This document shows positions 21,781 to 29,539 of a DNA stretch of 49,618 nucleotides, in pieces. Position 1 is the first letter of the stretch. Each line of letters opens with the position of its first letter. Position numbers and translations under genes: made by a program. The stretch is from Desulfuromonadaceae bacterium (GTDB lineage: Bacteria; Desulfobacterota; Desulfuromonadia; Desulfuromonadales; SZUA-540): the NCBI GenBank assembly GCA_003250235.1, contig QKGY01000088.1:1-49618 (forward strand), in the 5' to 3' direction. The notes below the pieces were generated by a model. The model saw only the letters and a program-made list of their open reading frames with translations, ran no database searches and had not been told where the DNA came from.

Positions 21781-22191
21781 ATGAAATGGAATTTCCTGCT
21801 TTCTACCTTATTGATATTACTTGTTTCGTCCTGTACGGGGAATGAAATGGATTCACGCGAATCCGCGAACGGCTCTGGTCAAAACACCAACCCAACGAGT
21901 GTTGCCTCCCAGTCGGCGCCGTCAGATTTCCAGCCGGCCTCCGATCTGTGCGCCCACTGTCCCAATCATCCGGGTCTGCAAGACAACAATGCCGGAGCAC
22001 CGCAAGTAACCTGCCCACGCGCCCTCACCGAGCAAGGGGATCAAACGCATGCGGCACCCTGCAGCGATTGTCCGAAAGTTACCGGCAAGCTCTGTGAAAA
22101 GGCCCTCAACGGCCAGTGTCCGAAAACATCGGAATGTCCCTGCCCGGATTCGGAGTTGCCTCAATGTCCGGCCCGACCGGCTCAGGGATGA
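21781..22191 (+). CDS. Cys-rich lipoprotein, unknown function
   Basis: 136 residues. Signal and lipobox LLVSSC place the lipidated Cys at residue 18. A Ser/Gln/Asn-rich linker is followed by a Cys-rich tail with CAHC, CSDC, CPC and further single Cys, many next to Pro (CPNHPG, CPKT, CPCPD). It could bind metal or form several disulfides. The start has only a weak AGCGAGG ribosome-binding site. It is convergent with the Fe-S protein gene across a strong terminator. Confidence 0.7.
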   Translation: MKWNFLLSTLLILLVSSCTGNEMDSRESANGSGQNTNPTSVASQSAPSDFQPASDLCAHCPNHPGLQDNNAGAPQVTCPRALTEQGDQTHAAPCSDCPKVTGKLCEKALNGQCPKTSECPCPDSELPQCPARPAQG

Positions 22192-22422
22192 GCACTCTTT
22201 AGCCCCCTTCTTTTGTTGAGGAGATTTGTTTGGAACGCAGATGGTTCGGGACGCTACGAATTGAACGTAAACGGAAACAAAGCCCCCTTTTATCTTAAAT
22301 TCGAACCGTTCACGACATCTGCGTCCTTCTTTTTGTTATGCGCCGATGGCCATCTCCCTCAACAAAAAACCCTCCGGGAATTGCTCCCGGAGGGTTTTTT
22401 GTTCTTTGGTTCCTAACGGAAA
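22192..22422. other. convergent intergenic region
   Basis: The 230 bases after the Cys-rich lipoprotein contain the bidirectional terminator at 22364-22400. A short TTG-started frame at 22229 has a GAGGAG site but is only 22 codons and is not accepted as a gene. Nothing else is recognised. Confidence 0.4.
22364..22400. terminator. bidirectional Rho-independent terminator
   Basis: Stem CCCTCCGGGA / TCCCGGAGGG (22370-22379 with 22385-22394) flanked by A6 and T6, between two convergent genes. Confidence 0.92.
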
Positions 22423-23211
22423 TCAGTTCATCCTCTCTCCCTGGATACTGATTTTGATCGTCTGCAGGGGGATATCTTTTCCGCTGGCGGCAAGCGCCTG
22501 ACGGACAATCATGATCAGCCCTGAACAGCAGGGAACTTCCATGTGCAAAACCGTGAGGCTGCGGATATCGTTGCGAGTCAGCATTTCCGTCAGCTTTTTG
22601 AGGTAAGCCTGACTGTCATCGAGTTTCGGACATCCGACGAGCAGAGCCTTACCCTGAAGGAAGTCCTTATGAAAATCGGCATAGGCGAAGGGTACGCAAT
22701 CCGCGGCAAAAACCAGATCCGCCCCTTGAAGAAACGGGGCCGTGGGAGGTACCAGGTGCATCTGTACGGGCCACTGGCGAAGCTGTGACGGCCTGGTTCC
22801 GACAACGTCCGAGCCCTCCGGTTTGGAAGCAGACACACTGCGCACCGCCGAACCGGGGCATCCCCCGCCCGCGGCAGGGGCGAAACTCATGACTTTCGAA
22901 CCGGGACAACCGCCGCCATGCCCGTGCTCATGGGCTGTCTGTGGTGCAGGTTTAGCGGCATGAGGGGGTTGAGCTCCCTGAAGGTGTTTTTCCACGGCCT
23001 CTTCATCGAAGGCATCGGCCTGTCGCTTTTCGATAGTGATGGCACCGCGGGGACAATCCCCCAGACAGGCACCGAGACCGTCACAAAGGTTGTCAGAAAC
23101 CAGACGCGCTTTGCCCTCGATGATCTGAATCGCCCCTTCCGCACAGGAAGGGACACAGAGGCCGCAGCCGTCACATTTCTCTTCATCAATTTTCACAATT
23201 TCCCGGATCAT
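22423..23211 (-). CDS. 4Fe-4S dicluster ferredoxin-like protein with CPGS repeats (possible FrdX-type NO-stress protein)
   Basis: 262 residues from the ATG at 23211 (GAGGGAGACC upstream). A bacterial ferredoxin domain lies at 1-65. Cluster 1 has C13, C16, C19, C23. Cluster 2 has C43, C49 and C53 but Leu where a fourth Cys would be. A linker rich in Pro, Ala and His follows, with two GGGCPGS repeats near 99-105 and 115-121. The C-terminal domain holds further Cys (AADC, VGCPK, PCCSG). HcpR-regulated ferredoxin-like proteins are known in anaerobes. Here a TTGAC-N4-GTCAA site 74 bases before the start and the adjacent CRP/FNR gene suggest the same class. The partner and reaction are unknown. Confidence 0.85.
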   Translation of the reverse strand: MIREIVKIDEEKCDGCGLCVPSCAEGAIQIIEGKARLVSDNLCDGLGACLGDCPRGAITIEKRQADAFDEEAVEKHLQGAQPPHAAKPAPQTAHEHGHGGGCPGSKVMSFAPAAGGGCPGSAVRSVSASKPEGSDVVGTRPSQLRQWPVQMHLVPPTAPFLQGADLVFAADCVPFAYADFHKDFLQGKALLVGCPKLDDSQAYLKKLTEMLTRNDIRSLTVLHMEVPCCSGLIMIVRQALAASGKDIPLQTIKISIQGERMN

Positions 23212-23284
23212 TATGGTCTCCCTCATCTTTAAAAGTTTGTCATCCATGTGTTTGTTATCGTAGGCGATCTTTGGCCATCCATCC

Positions 23285-23298
23285 TTGACGCCGGTCAA
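23285..23298 (-). promoter_or_regulatory. CRP/FNR-family operator upstream of the Fe-S protein gene
   Basis: Perfect inverted repeat TTGAC-GCCG-GTCAA. A -10-like TACGAT (minus strand, 23262-23257) is centred 32 bases downstream, which fits a class II activator site near -41.5. The site begins 74 bases before the start codon. Confidence 0.75.
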
Positions 23299-23321
23299 AA
23301 ATCGGCAATTACGAGAAAAAA

Positions 23322-23654
23322 TTAAAAGAAATAATGCCAGAGCAGATCAAGCCGTCCACGCAGAATCAGTCGTCTTCCTGAAAAGCGCATGATTTCACGA
23401 ACCTTATCGCGATGTCCCGGACGATAGCAATGAATGTGGCAGCCTTTGCAATCCGGCTTGGGATCAAGCGGACATTTGAGCCGACGCTCAAAGGCATAAT
23501 TCAAAAAGTCCAGACATTCTTCGCACAACGCCAGCCCTTTGACATTCCATTCGGCCAGATCGCGGGGCTTTGTTTCTCCACGATGATGAGCCCGACAATA
23601 AACCGAGGTAAAAAGGGCCAAAACTTTCAGATCTTTTTTTTCTTTTCGGGTCAT
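23322..23654 (-). CDS. YgbA-like protein (nitrous oxide-stimulated promoter family)
   Basis: 110 residues from the ATG at 23654. It matches the YgbA_NO family, whose E. coli member is controlled by the NO sensor NsrR. The Cys pattern is characteristic: FTSVYCRAHH, LALCEECLDFLNYA and LDPKPDCKGCHIHCYRPGHRD, with several Cys and His that may bind metal. The biochemical role of the family is unknown. The same TTGAC-type operator found before the Fe-S gene lies 72 bases upstream. Confidence 0.85.
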   Translation of the reverse strand: MTRKEKKDLKVLALFTSVYCRAHHRGETKPRDLAEWNVKGLALCEECLDFLNYAFERRLKCPLDPKPDCKGCHIHCYRPGHRDKVREIMRFSGRRLILRGRLDLLWHYFF

Positions 23655-23725
23655 GTGACAAAGCCCTTTTTTGATTCTCCGTGAATTCTCTGCAGGGAAG
23701 ACTACACCCACAGTCCGAATTCTTC

Positions 23726-23741
23726 TTTGACACCGGTCAAA
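23726..23741 (-). promoter_or_regulatory. CRP/FNR-family operator upstream of the YgbA-like gene
   Basis: Perfect inverted repeat TTTGAC-ACCG-GTCAAA. A -10-like TGTAGT (minus strand, 23706-23701) is centred 30 bases downstream, the class II arrangement. The core equals the repeat at 23285-23298. Confidence 0.78.
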
Positions 23742-23821
23742 AAATTCCAAAATTTCACGGGAAGAGGAAACAGGACGACGGAGAAGCAGGGGAAATCCAG
23801 AATATCGGCTTGGCGGCAGGA

Positions 23822-24496
23822 CTATTCCTTATAGGTCTGGGCGAGATCTTCCAGACGATCGCGATCAAGGATTTCGATGACCTTACCCGAAACGGAAATG
23901 ATTTCTTCGTCTGAGAGCTTTCGGAGGGTGCGTGAGAGGGTTTCACTGACGGTACCAAGGTTGGACGCCAGCTGCGTTTTGGAGATCCCCAGTTCGACCT
24001 GCCGATCCTCATCCCCGGCCAGTTCGATAAGATACCGGGCAAGACGGGCCGGAACGTCTTTGAAGGTCAGTTCTTCGATCTGCGTGGTGAACTGCCGCAG
24101 GAACCGAGAGAGACTTGCGATCATATTGACCGCTATGCGTGAATGCTCCTGCAGAAGGGTGAGAAATTCGTGCTTCGGGAAAAAAATAACCTCGGAACTC
24201 TCCAGCGGCTCCGCGTATGCGGGATATAGGCCGTTACCGAAGATGGCCGCTTCGGCAAAAGTCCCGGCCGGGTGAATAATGTGCAGGATACGTTCCTTGC
24301 CCTCGGGAGAGAGCTTGTAGATTTTGACCTTGCCCGCGAGCAGAACGTAAAACCCCAGGGCTTCTTCGCCGTCCGCAAAGAGCACTTCCCCCTTGACATG
24401 GCGACGTATTTTGCCGACCTGCTGAAGGAATTGAAGATCTTCTTCTCCGACACCGGCAAACATGGGGCATTTTTTCAGGATCATTGCGGGATTCAT
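23822..24496 (-). CDS. CRP/FNR-family transcriptional regulator, HcpR-like
   Basis: 224 residues from the ATG at 24496 (another ATG 12 bases downstream is possible; neither has a strong ribosome-binding site). A cyclic-nucleotide-fold sensor domain (about 10-125) is followed by a dimerisation helix and a winged helix with HTH about 170-193. The recognition helix TVSETLSR carries E185, S188 and R189 like FNR, consistent with TTGA half-sites. There is no N-terminal Cys cluster as in FNR, so it is not an O2-sensing Fe-S protein of that type. HcpR proteins bind heme and respond to NO. The two operators next door support this call. Confidence 0.82.
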   Translation of the reverse strand: MNPAMILKKCPMFAGVGEEDLQFLQQVGKIRRHVKGEVLFADGEEALGFYVLLAGKVKIYKLSPEGKERILHIIHPAGTFAEAAIFGNGLYPAYAEPLESSEVIFFPKHEFLTLLQEHSRIAVNMIASLSRFLRQFTTQIEELTFKDVPARLARYLIELAGDEDRQVELGISKTQLASNLGTVSETLSRTLRKLSDEEIISVSGKVIEILDRDRLEDLAQTYKE

Positions 24497-24562
24497 AGGC
24501 ACTTGATGGTAACAGAGAGCCCCCCGGTCTTCAAGGGACAAAACATCCGGGACACAGACAGA

Positions 24563-24596
24563 ACAAAAAAAAACGCTCTGCATGATGCAGAGCGTT
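24563..24596 (-). terminator. terminator of tRNA-Leu
   Basis: On the minus strand the stem AACGCTCTGCAT/ATGCAGAGCGTT (24572-24596) is followed by a run of nine T. It lies just after the tRNA CCA end. Confidence 0.9.
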
Positions 24597-24606
24597 TTGA
24601 GCTTTT

Positions 24607-24693
24607 TGGTGCCGAAGGGGAGACTCGAACTCCCACGGGACTACTCCCACTAGACCCTGAACCTAGCGTGTCTACCAATTCCACCACTTCGGC
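24607..24693 (-). tRNA. tRNA-Leu (anticodon CAG)
   Basis: 87 bases with encoded CCA. Acceptor GCCGAAG pairs with CTTCGGC; the anticodon loop TTCAGGG gives CAG. A long variable arm (GTGGGAGTAGTCCCGTG region) marks a class II tRNA, and GTTCGAGTC forms the T-loop. A promoter and terminator flank it. Confidence 0.95.
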
Positions 24694-24707
24694 GTGAAGC
24701 GAGGGAC

Positions 24708-24736
24708 TTTATAACAAAACGATTTGGCGAATGCAA
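24708..24736 (-). promoter_or_regulatory. sigma-70 promoter of tRNA-Leu
   Basis: Minus strand: TTGCAT (24736-24731), 17-base spacer, TATAAA (24713-24708), about 15 bases before the tRNA 5' end. Confidence 0.7.
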
Positions 24737-24767
24737 CAAAAAAATAGTACCGAAAAAATTTTATTCA

Positions 24768-26444
24768 TTACAGGCGCATAGGAGCGACGACCACGGAAAA
24801 ATACTGATCCACCGTGACAAGACCCGGGCGAGCCCCTTTCGGTTTATGTACATGATGGCCCTTGGCAACGATCACCTCGACCTTGCCGGCACTCTTTGCA
24901 CGGGAATACCCAGCGGCCAGGGCGGCAGCAAACAGCATGTCCTGATCGGGGATGTTCCCCTTGAATGCCTGTCGTTTCAACACCAGATGAGTTCCGGGGA
25001 TATCCTTGGCGTGAAACCAGAGATCGTCAGACGCCGTGAGATGGCGGCTGACATAGTCGTTCGAGCGGTTGTTCTTGCCCCAGTACAGTTCATACCCGCC
25101 GGGACTCTTGCATCGGTGCAACTGGGATTTGGTATCCGTCGATGCGCGCTTGTTGCCTCGCCAGCGCGTTTCGACCTTCAGAAAGCCGGCCTCCTGGAGT
25201 TCGGTCCGAATGGCATCGAGATCTTCCGCCGATTGCGCTTCGTCGAGAGACAGGGCCACCCCCTGAAGCCAGGTCTCTTCCTCTCGGGACTCGTCCAGAC
25301 GTCGCGCGAGATGCCCCACAGCCCGTTTCGCTTTTTTAAATTGCAGAAAACAGCGCTCGGCATTTTCCTGGGGGCTCAGCAGGGGATCGAGAGCGATGCT
25401 CAGGGGGCGAGGCGGGTCCGCATAAAAATCCTCCACGATCACCTCCGAGGCCCCTCGGGAAATGCGGTACAGATTGGCCATCAAGAGATCGCCGCATTGT
25501 TTCATTCGATCGGGGTCCTTTGTCCGCTCACTCTCCTGAGTGAGTTTGTCCAGCCGGACGGCGATCCGCTTCAGGCCTCGCCGCACAGCGTCAGCCATTT
25601 CGGATATCCCCCCGGCGTTCCCCTCCCCCGCAACCAGACGGGAATAATAATCCTCGGCGGCCTCGGACATCGAGTCGAAACCCCGGGCCTCCGTTACGTC
25701 GAGATAGCGCAGCTCATAAGGCAGCAGAACGGGACGACCGGAAACCCATCCGGTCGCCGGCTGCATCTGACGGTCGAGCCAGCGGGTGCGAAATTCGCTG
25801 AGGACCTCCTCGGGCGCGATCCCCAGGGAGATACCGGCAGCCAGATCCCGAGCAACAAGACGTGTCATCGGCGTCATTTCCCGCATCAGCCAGTCTTCGA
25901 CATCCCGATCATTCCTCAGCGAATCGGGCAGTTCGTCCAGGGGATCCGCCAAGCGAAGACGTCCACGAGGTGGTGGCAACTCATAAGCGTCGCCTGCCCG
26001 GAAGGAACGCCCCTGCCCTTCCCCTTCGATTCGTTTCAGGACATCGACAATTCGTCCATTTTCATCGACGAGAATCACGTTGCTATGTCCGCCGATCAAC
26101 TCCACATACAGGTCGTATCGTTCCCCCTGTGACCCTGCGAAAATCATCTGCACGATCCTCTCGTTCGCCACCTGTTCGATTCGGACAAGTCGGGAGAGGC
26201 GTGCGCGCAGCAGCTGGCAGAAACGCGGTGGGGACGAGGGATTCGGCCAGGCCTTTTCCGTCAGATAGAGACACCCTCTTCGCGGATCGGCGGCAACGAG
26301 CAGGCGATATTCTCGACTGCCGGTCCAGAACCGAAACACGATATCCAAGGCGTCGGGCTGGTGTATTTTTTTGATGAGGGCACCGGAAAGTTTCTGCTTC
26401 AACTCCTCCGTAACGGCCTCGATAGTAAAGATGTCCATCGCCAT
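24768..26444 (-). CDS. rqcH: Rqc2/RqcH-family (NFACT) ribosome quality control protein
   Basis: 558 residues, the expected size for RqcH. NFACT-N starts MAMDIFTIEAVTEELKQKL with the RLLVAADPRRG segment; helix-hairpin-helix and coiled-coil regions occupy the middle (ISEMADAVRRGL, KRAVGHLARRL); NFACT-R has the hallmark DLWFHAKDIPGTHLVLKR near 473-491 and VAKGHHVHKPKGARPG at the end. RqcH binds obstructed 50S subunits and adds Ala tails to stalled nascent chains. In older annotation it is called fibronectin-binding protein. The ATG is the first of two (MAM). The gene is followed by the tRNA-Leu on the same strand, which has its own promoter. Confidence 0.92.
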   Translation of the reverse strand: MAMDIFTIEAVTEELKQKLSGALIKKIHQPDALDIVFRFWTGSREYRLLVAADPRRGCLYLTEKAWPNPSSPPRFCQLLRARLSRLVRIEQVANERIVQMIFAGSQGERYDLYVELIGGHSNVILVDENGRIVDVLKRIEGEGQGRSFRAGDAYELPPPRGRLRLADPLDELPDSLRNDRDVEDWLMREMTPMTRLVARDLAAGISLGIAPEEVLSEFRTRWLDRQMQPATGWVSGRPVLLPYELRYLDVTEARGFDSMSEAAEDYYSRLVAGEGNAGGISEMADAVRRGLKRIAVRLDKLTQESERTKDPDRMKQCGDLLMANLYRISRGASEVIVEDFYADPPRPLSIALDPLLSPQENAERCFLQFKKAKRAVGHLARRLDESREEETWLQGVALSLDEAQSAEDLDAIRTELQEAGFLKVETRWRGNKRASTDTKSQLHRCKSPGGYELYWGKNNRSNDYVSRHLTASDDLWFHAKDIPGTHLVLKRQAFKGNIPDQDMLFAAALAAGYSRAKSAGKVEVIVAKGHHVHKPKGARPGLVTVDQYFSVVVAPMRL

Positions 26445-26624
26445 ATTTTCTCGGTTGGCGGGATGCGCGAGTCACGCGATACCCTTGTCGTTTGCTCCAG
26501 AATACTTAGGATAAACAAGAGAGGTCATCCGCTCAAGTTTTTCATGTAAAAACACCTTTGATCTGCTATTATTGCGGCCCGCATCTAAAAACTACTTCAC
26601 CCTCAGGGGGAATGGAGGCCACGC

Positions 26625-27908
26625 ATGGACACCAAGTGGAAACTTGAAACTCTCGCCATTCAGGCAGGTTACAGCCCCAAGTCAACAGAGCCGAGAATCG
26701 TGCCGATCGTACAGAGCACCACGTACAAATACGACAGCGCGGAACATGTGGCCAAACTTTTTGATCTCGATCTTCCTGACCACATGTACACACGCATCAG
26801 CAACCCGACGACGTCTGCCTTTGAGGCGAAGATCGCCGCCATGGAAGGAGGCGTTGGGGCTCTCGCGACGTCAGCCGGTCAGGCCGCCTCCACCCTGTCG
26901 ATCCTGAATATCTGCCGATCCGGACAACACATCGTCGCTGCCAGCACCCTTTATGGCGGGACCTATTCCCTTTTTGCCAATACCCTGCCCAAAATGGGGA
27001 TCGAGGTCAGTTTCGTCGACCCGGAAGCCTCACTGGCCGATTTGAAAAGGCATTTTCGTCCTGAAACCCGCGCCATCTTTGCCGAAACCATTGGCAACCC
27101 CGGCCTCAATGTCCTCGATTTCGACAAATTCGCCGCCCTGGCCCGGGAGATGGAAGTACCGCTGATCATCGACAACACCTTTGGCACCCCCTACCTGTGC
27201 CGCCCCTTTGAACTCGGGGCCCACATCGTCATCCACTCGACGACCAAGTATATTGACGGGCATGCCACCAGCGTCGGCGGGGTGATTGTCGATGGCGGCA
27301 ACTTCGACTGGAATACCGGCAAATACCCGGAAATGACCGAACCGGACCCAAGCTACCACGGATTGCGTTATGTCGAGAAATTCGGGAATCTGGCTTATAT
27401 CATCAAAGCCCGCGTTCAGCTCATGCGTGACCTGGGAACAACCCCGGCGCCGATGAATTCCTTCCTCAACAACCTTGGGCTGGAAACCGTCGCGTTGCGC
27501 ATGGAAAGACACAGCGCCAACGCTCTGGAACTCGCCCATTATCTTGAAAAACACCCCTTAGTATCCTGGGTCAAATACCCCGGGCTTTCCAGCCACCCCA
27601 GCTATCCCCGCACCCAGAAGTACCTTCCCAAGGGAGCCAGCGGGGTCATGACCTTCGGCATCAAGGGTGGCAAAGAGGCCGGCATCAAATTCATGGAGAG
27701 TACCAAACTGATCGCCCTGGTTGTCCATGTCGGGGATGCCCGCTCCTGTGTCCTTCACCCTGCCAGTACGACTCACCGCCAGTTGACACCTGAGCAGCAG
27801 GTTGCCTCCGGGGTAACTCCCGATCTTATCCGTCTCTCCGTCGGTATCGAGCATATCGACGACATCATTGCCGATGTCGAGCAGGCGCTACAGGCCAGTC
27901 AAAAATAA
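26625..27908 (+). CDS. metY: PLP-dependent O-acetylhomoserine sulfhydrylase-type enzyme, copy 1
   Basis: 427 residues, standard for the Cys/Met-metabolism family. MYTRISNPTT and GTPYLCRP are typical; K208 in HSTTKYIDGHAT is the Schiff-base lysine; the C-terminal SVGIEHIDDIIADVEQAL closes the fold. The family includes O-acetylhomoserine sulfhydrylase and methionine gamma-lyase. The region around FDLDLPDHMYTR and the preference for sulfide cannot be judged by eye. A GGAGG ribosome-binding site lies before the ATG, and a terminator ends the transcript before copy 2. No clear promoter or SAM riboswitch was found in the 180-base upstream gap. Confidence 0.85.
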   Translation: MDTKWKLETLAIQAGYSPKSTEPRIVPIVQSTTYKYDSAEHVAKLFDLDLPDHMYTRISNPTTSAFEAKIAAMEGGVGALATSAGQAASTLSILNICRSGQHIVAASTLYGGTYSLFANTLPKMGIEVSFVDPEASLADLKRHFRPETRAIFAETIGNPGLNVLDFDKFAALAREMEVPLIIDNTFGTPYLCRPFELGAHIVIHSTTKYIDGHATSVGGVIVDGGNFDWNTGKYPEMTEPDPSYHGLRYVEKFGNLAYIIKARVQLMRDLGTTPAPMNSFLNNLGLETVALRMERHSANALELAHYLEKHPLVSWVKYPGLSSHPSYPRTQKYLPKGASGVMTFGIKGGKEAGIKFMESTKLIALVVHVGDARSCVLHPASTTHRQLTPEQQVASGVTPDLIRLSVGIEHIDDIIADVEQALQASQK

Positions 27909-27930
27909 CCCACCAGTTCACGTCACTTTG

Positions 27931-27957
27931 AAGCGGGCCACTAGGCCCGCTTTTTTT
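27931..27957 (+). terminator. terminator after metY copy 1
   Basis: Stem AGCGGGCC / GGCCCGCT with a four-base loop followed by seven T. Confidence 0.92.
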
Positions 27958-28135
27958 ATTTCCGCGTTCAAATTCCTGTTGATTTTACGGATTACACCTG
28001 ATAAACAGCATCACATTTCCTTATCGTTTCAATGTGGTATATTGGAAACAAAAGGGAGAGTTCCTTTCGTAGTAACCAAAGGCAGGTCTGACAAACCTTA
28101 GCAGCACAAATGAATCCCTTATTTCGGAGGACGCT

Positions 28136-29422
28136 ATGTCTGAATCAAAACGAGGCATCGGCACCGCCGCGTTGCACGGTGGACAGAAACCGGATGCGGA
28201 AACTCACGCCAGGGCGGTACCTATTTACCAGACGACGTCCTATACGTTCGATTCCGCCGAACATGCGGCAGCACTCTTTTCCTTGCAAGAGCAGGGAAAT
28301 ATCTATACCCGCATCATGAACCCCACCACCGACGTCCTTGAACAGCGCCTGGCGGAAATGGACGGGGGGAGCGGAGCTTTGGCAGTGGCCTCGGGCTCAG
28401 CGGCCATCACCCTTGCCATCATCAATCTGGCCCGCTCCGGCGACAACATCATCTCCTCCAGTCACTTGTACGGGGGAACGTTCAATCTTTTTCATCACAC
28501 CCTCCCCCGTCTCGGCATCACCACGCGGTTCTTCGATCCCCTGGTGACGGATGGACTGGACGCCCTTATTGACGAGCAGACCCGCGGAATCTTCCTGGAG
28601 ACAATCCCCAACCCCAAGAACTGCGTCATCGACTTCGAGAAAATCGCGGCGATCGCCAAGAGGCATGGGGTTCCCCTGATCGTCGACAACACGGTGGCCA
28701 CCCCGGTGCTCTTCCGCCCGGCAGAACACGGCGCCAACATCATCTGCTATTCGCTGACCAAGTTCATGGGGGGGCACGGCACCAGCATCGGGGGCGCCGT
28801 CGTCGATGCCGGGAATTTCGACTGGGGCAATGGGCGCTTTGCGGAATTCACCACTCCCGATCCGAGCTATCACGGGCTTGCCTATTATCCCGCGCTGGGA
28901 AATCTTGCCTACATTCTGAAGATGCGCCTTACTCTTCTGCGGGACATGGGTCCCTGCATCTCGCCCTTCAATGCGTTTCAGATTCTTCAGGGGATCGAAA
29001 CCCTGCACGTCCGGATGGCCCGCCATTGCGAAAACGCCATGGAGCTTGCCAAACACCTACGGAATCATCCGGCGGTTTCCTGGGTCAATTACCCGGGGCT
29101 TTCTCAACACCCCGATTATGACCGGGCCCGCAAATACCTCCCGGATGGCCAGGGCGCCATCCTCGGCTTCGGAATCAAAGGGGGCCCCACTGCAGCCAGC
29201 AGGTTTATCAACGGGGTTTCCCTGGCCAGCCACCTCGCCAACATCGGTGACGCCAAAACCCTGGTCATCCATCCGGCCACCACGACGCATCAGCAGTTGA
29301 CCGAAGACGAACAACTGGCGGCAGGGGTAACCCCCGATTACATCCGCGTATCCGTTGGCATAGAGAACATCGAAGATATCATCAAAGACTTCGATCAGGC
29401 CCTTGATGCCGCCTCACGCTGA
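28136..29422 (+). CDS. metY: O-acetylhomoserine aminocarboxypropyltransferase (sulfhydrylase), copy 2
   Basis: 428 residues with the same PLP fold. IYTRIMNPTT at 56-65, the EAVASGSAAI region and K209 in CYSLTKFMGGHGTS (Schiff base) are visible. It makes homocysteine from O-acetylhomoserine and sulfide for methionine synthesis. Its motifs are closer to classical MetY than those of copy 1. A CGGAGGACG ribosome-binding site precedes the ATG. The 230-base gap before it starts with the copy 1 terminator, so it is separately transcribed. Confidence 0.9.
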   Translation: MSESKRGIGTAALHGGQKPDAETHARAVPIYQTTSYTFDSAEHAAALFSLQEQGNIYTRIMNPTTDVLEQRLAEMDGGSGALAVASGSAAITLAIINLARSGDNIISSSHLYGGTFNLFHHTLPRLGITTRFFDPLVTDGLDALIDEQTRGIFLETIPNPKNCVIDFEKIAAIAKRHGVPLIVDNTVATPVLFRPAEHGANIICYSLTKFMGGHGTSIGGAVVDAGNFDWGNGRFAEFTTPDPSYHGLAYYPALGNLAYILKMRLTLLRDMGPCISPFNAFQILQGIETLHVRMARHCENAMELAKHLRNHPAVSWVNYPGLSQHPDYDRARKYLPDGQGAILGFGIKGGPTAASRFINGVSLASHLANIGDAKTLVIHPATTTHQQLTEDEQLAAGVTPDYIRVSVGIENIEDIIKDFDQALDAASR

Positions 29423-29441
29423 AGGGATCGTACAATCTCCC

Positions 29442-29470
29442 AAAGGGCCGGTATTCAACCGGCCCTTTTT
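29442..29470 (+). terminator. terminator after metY copy 2
   Basis: Stem AAAGGGCCGG / CCGGCCCTTT with loop TATTCAA-like bases and a T run. Confidence 0.9.
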
Positions 29471-29539
29471 ATTGCCATTCTCCCCCGTGCATGGTAAGCT
29501 CCTGCCGCCTAACCAGATTCCCGTCTCAGAAGATTCTCC

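Noticed and set aside
22213..22416. 67-codon plus-strand frame before the terminator
   Set aside because: It starts at TTG without a proper ribosome-binding site and runs through the terminator stem.
24846..26132. 428-codon plus-strand open frame over rqcH
   Set aside because: It is antisense to a complete RqcH with clear motifs; the amino-acid composition looks random.
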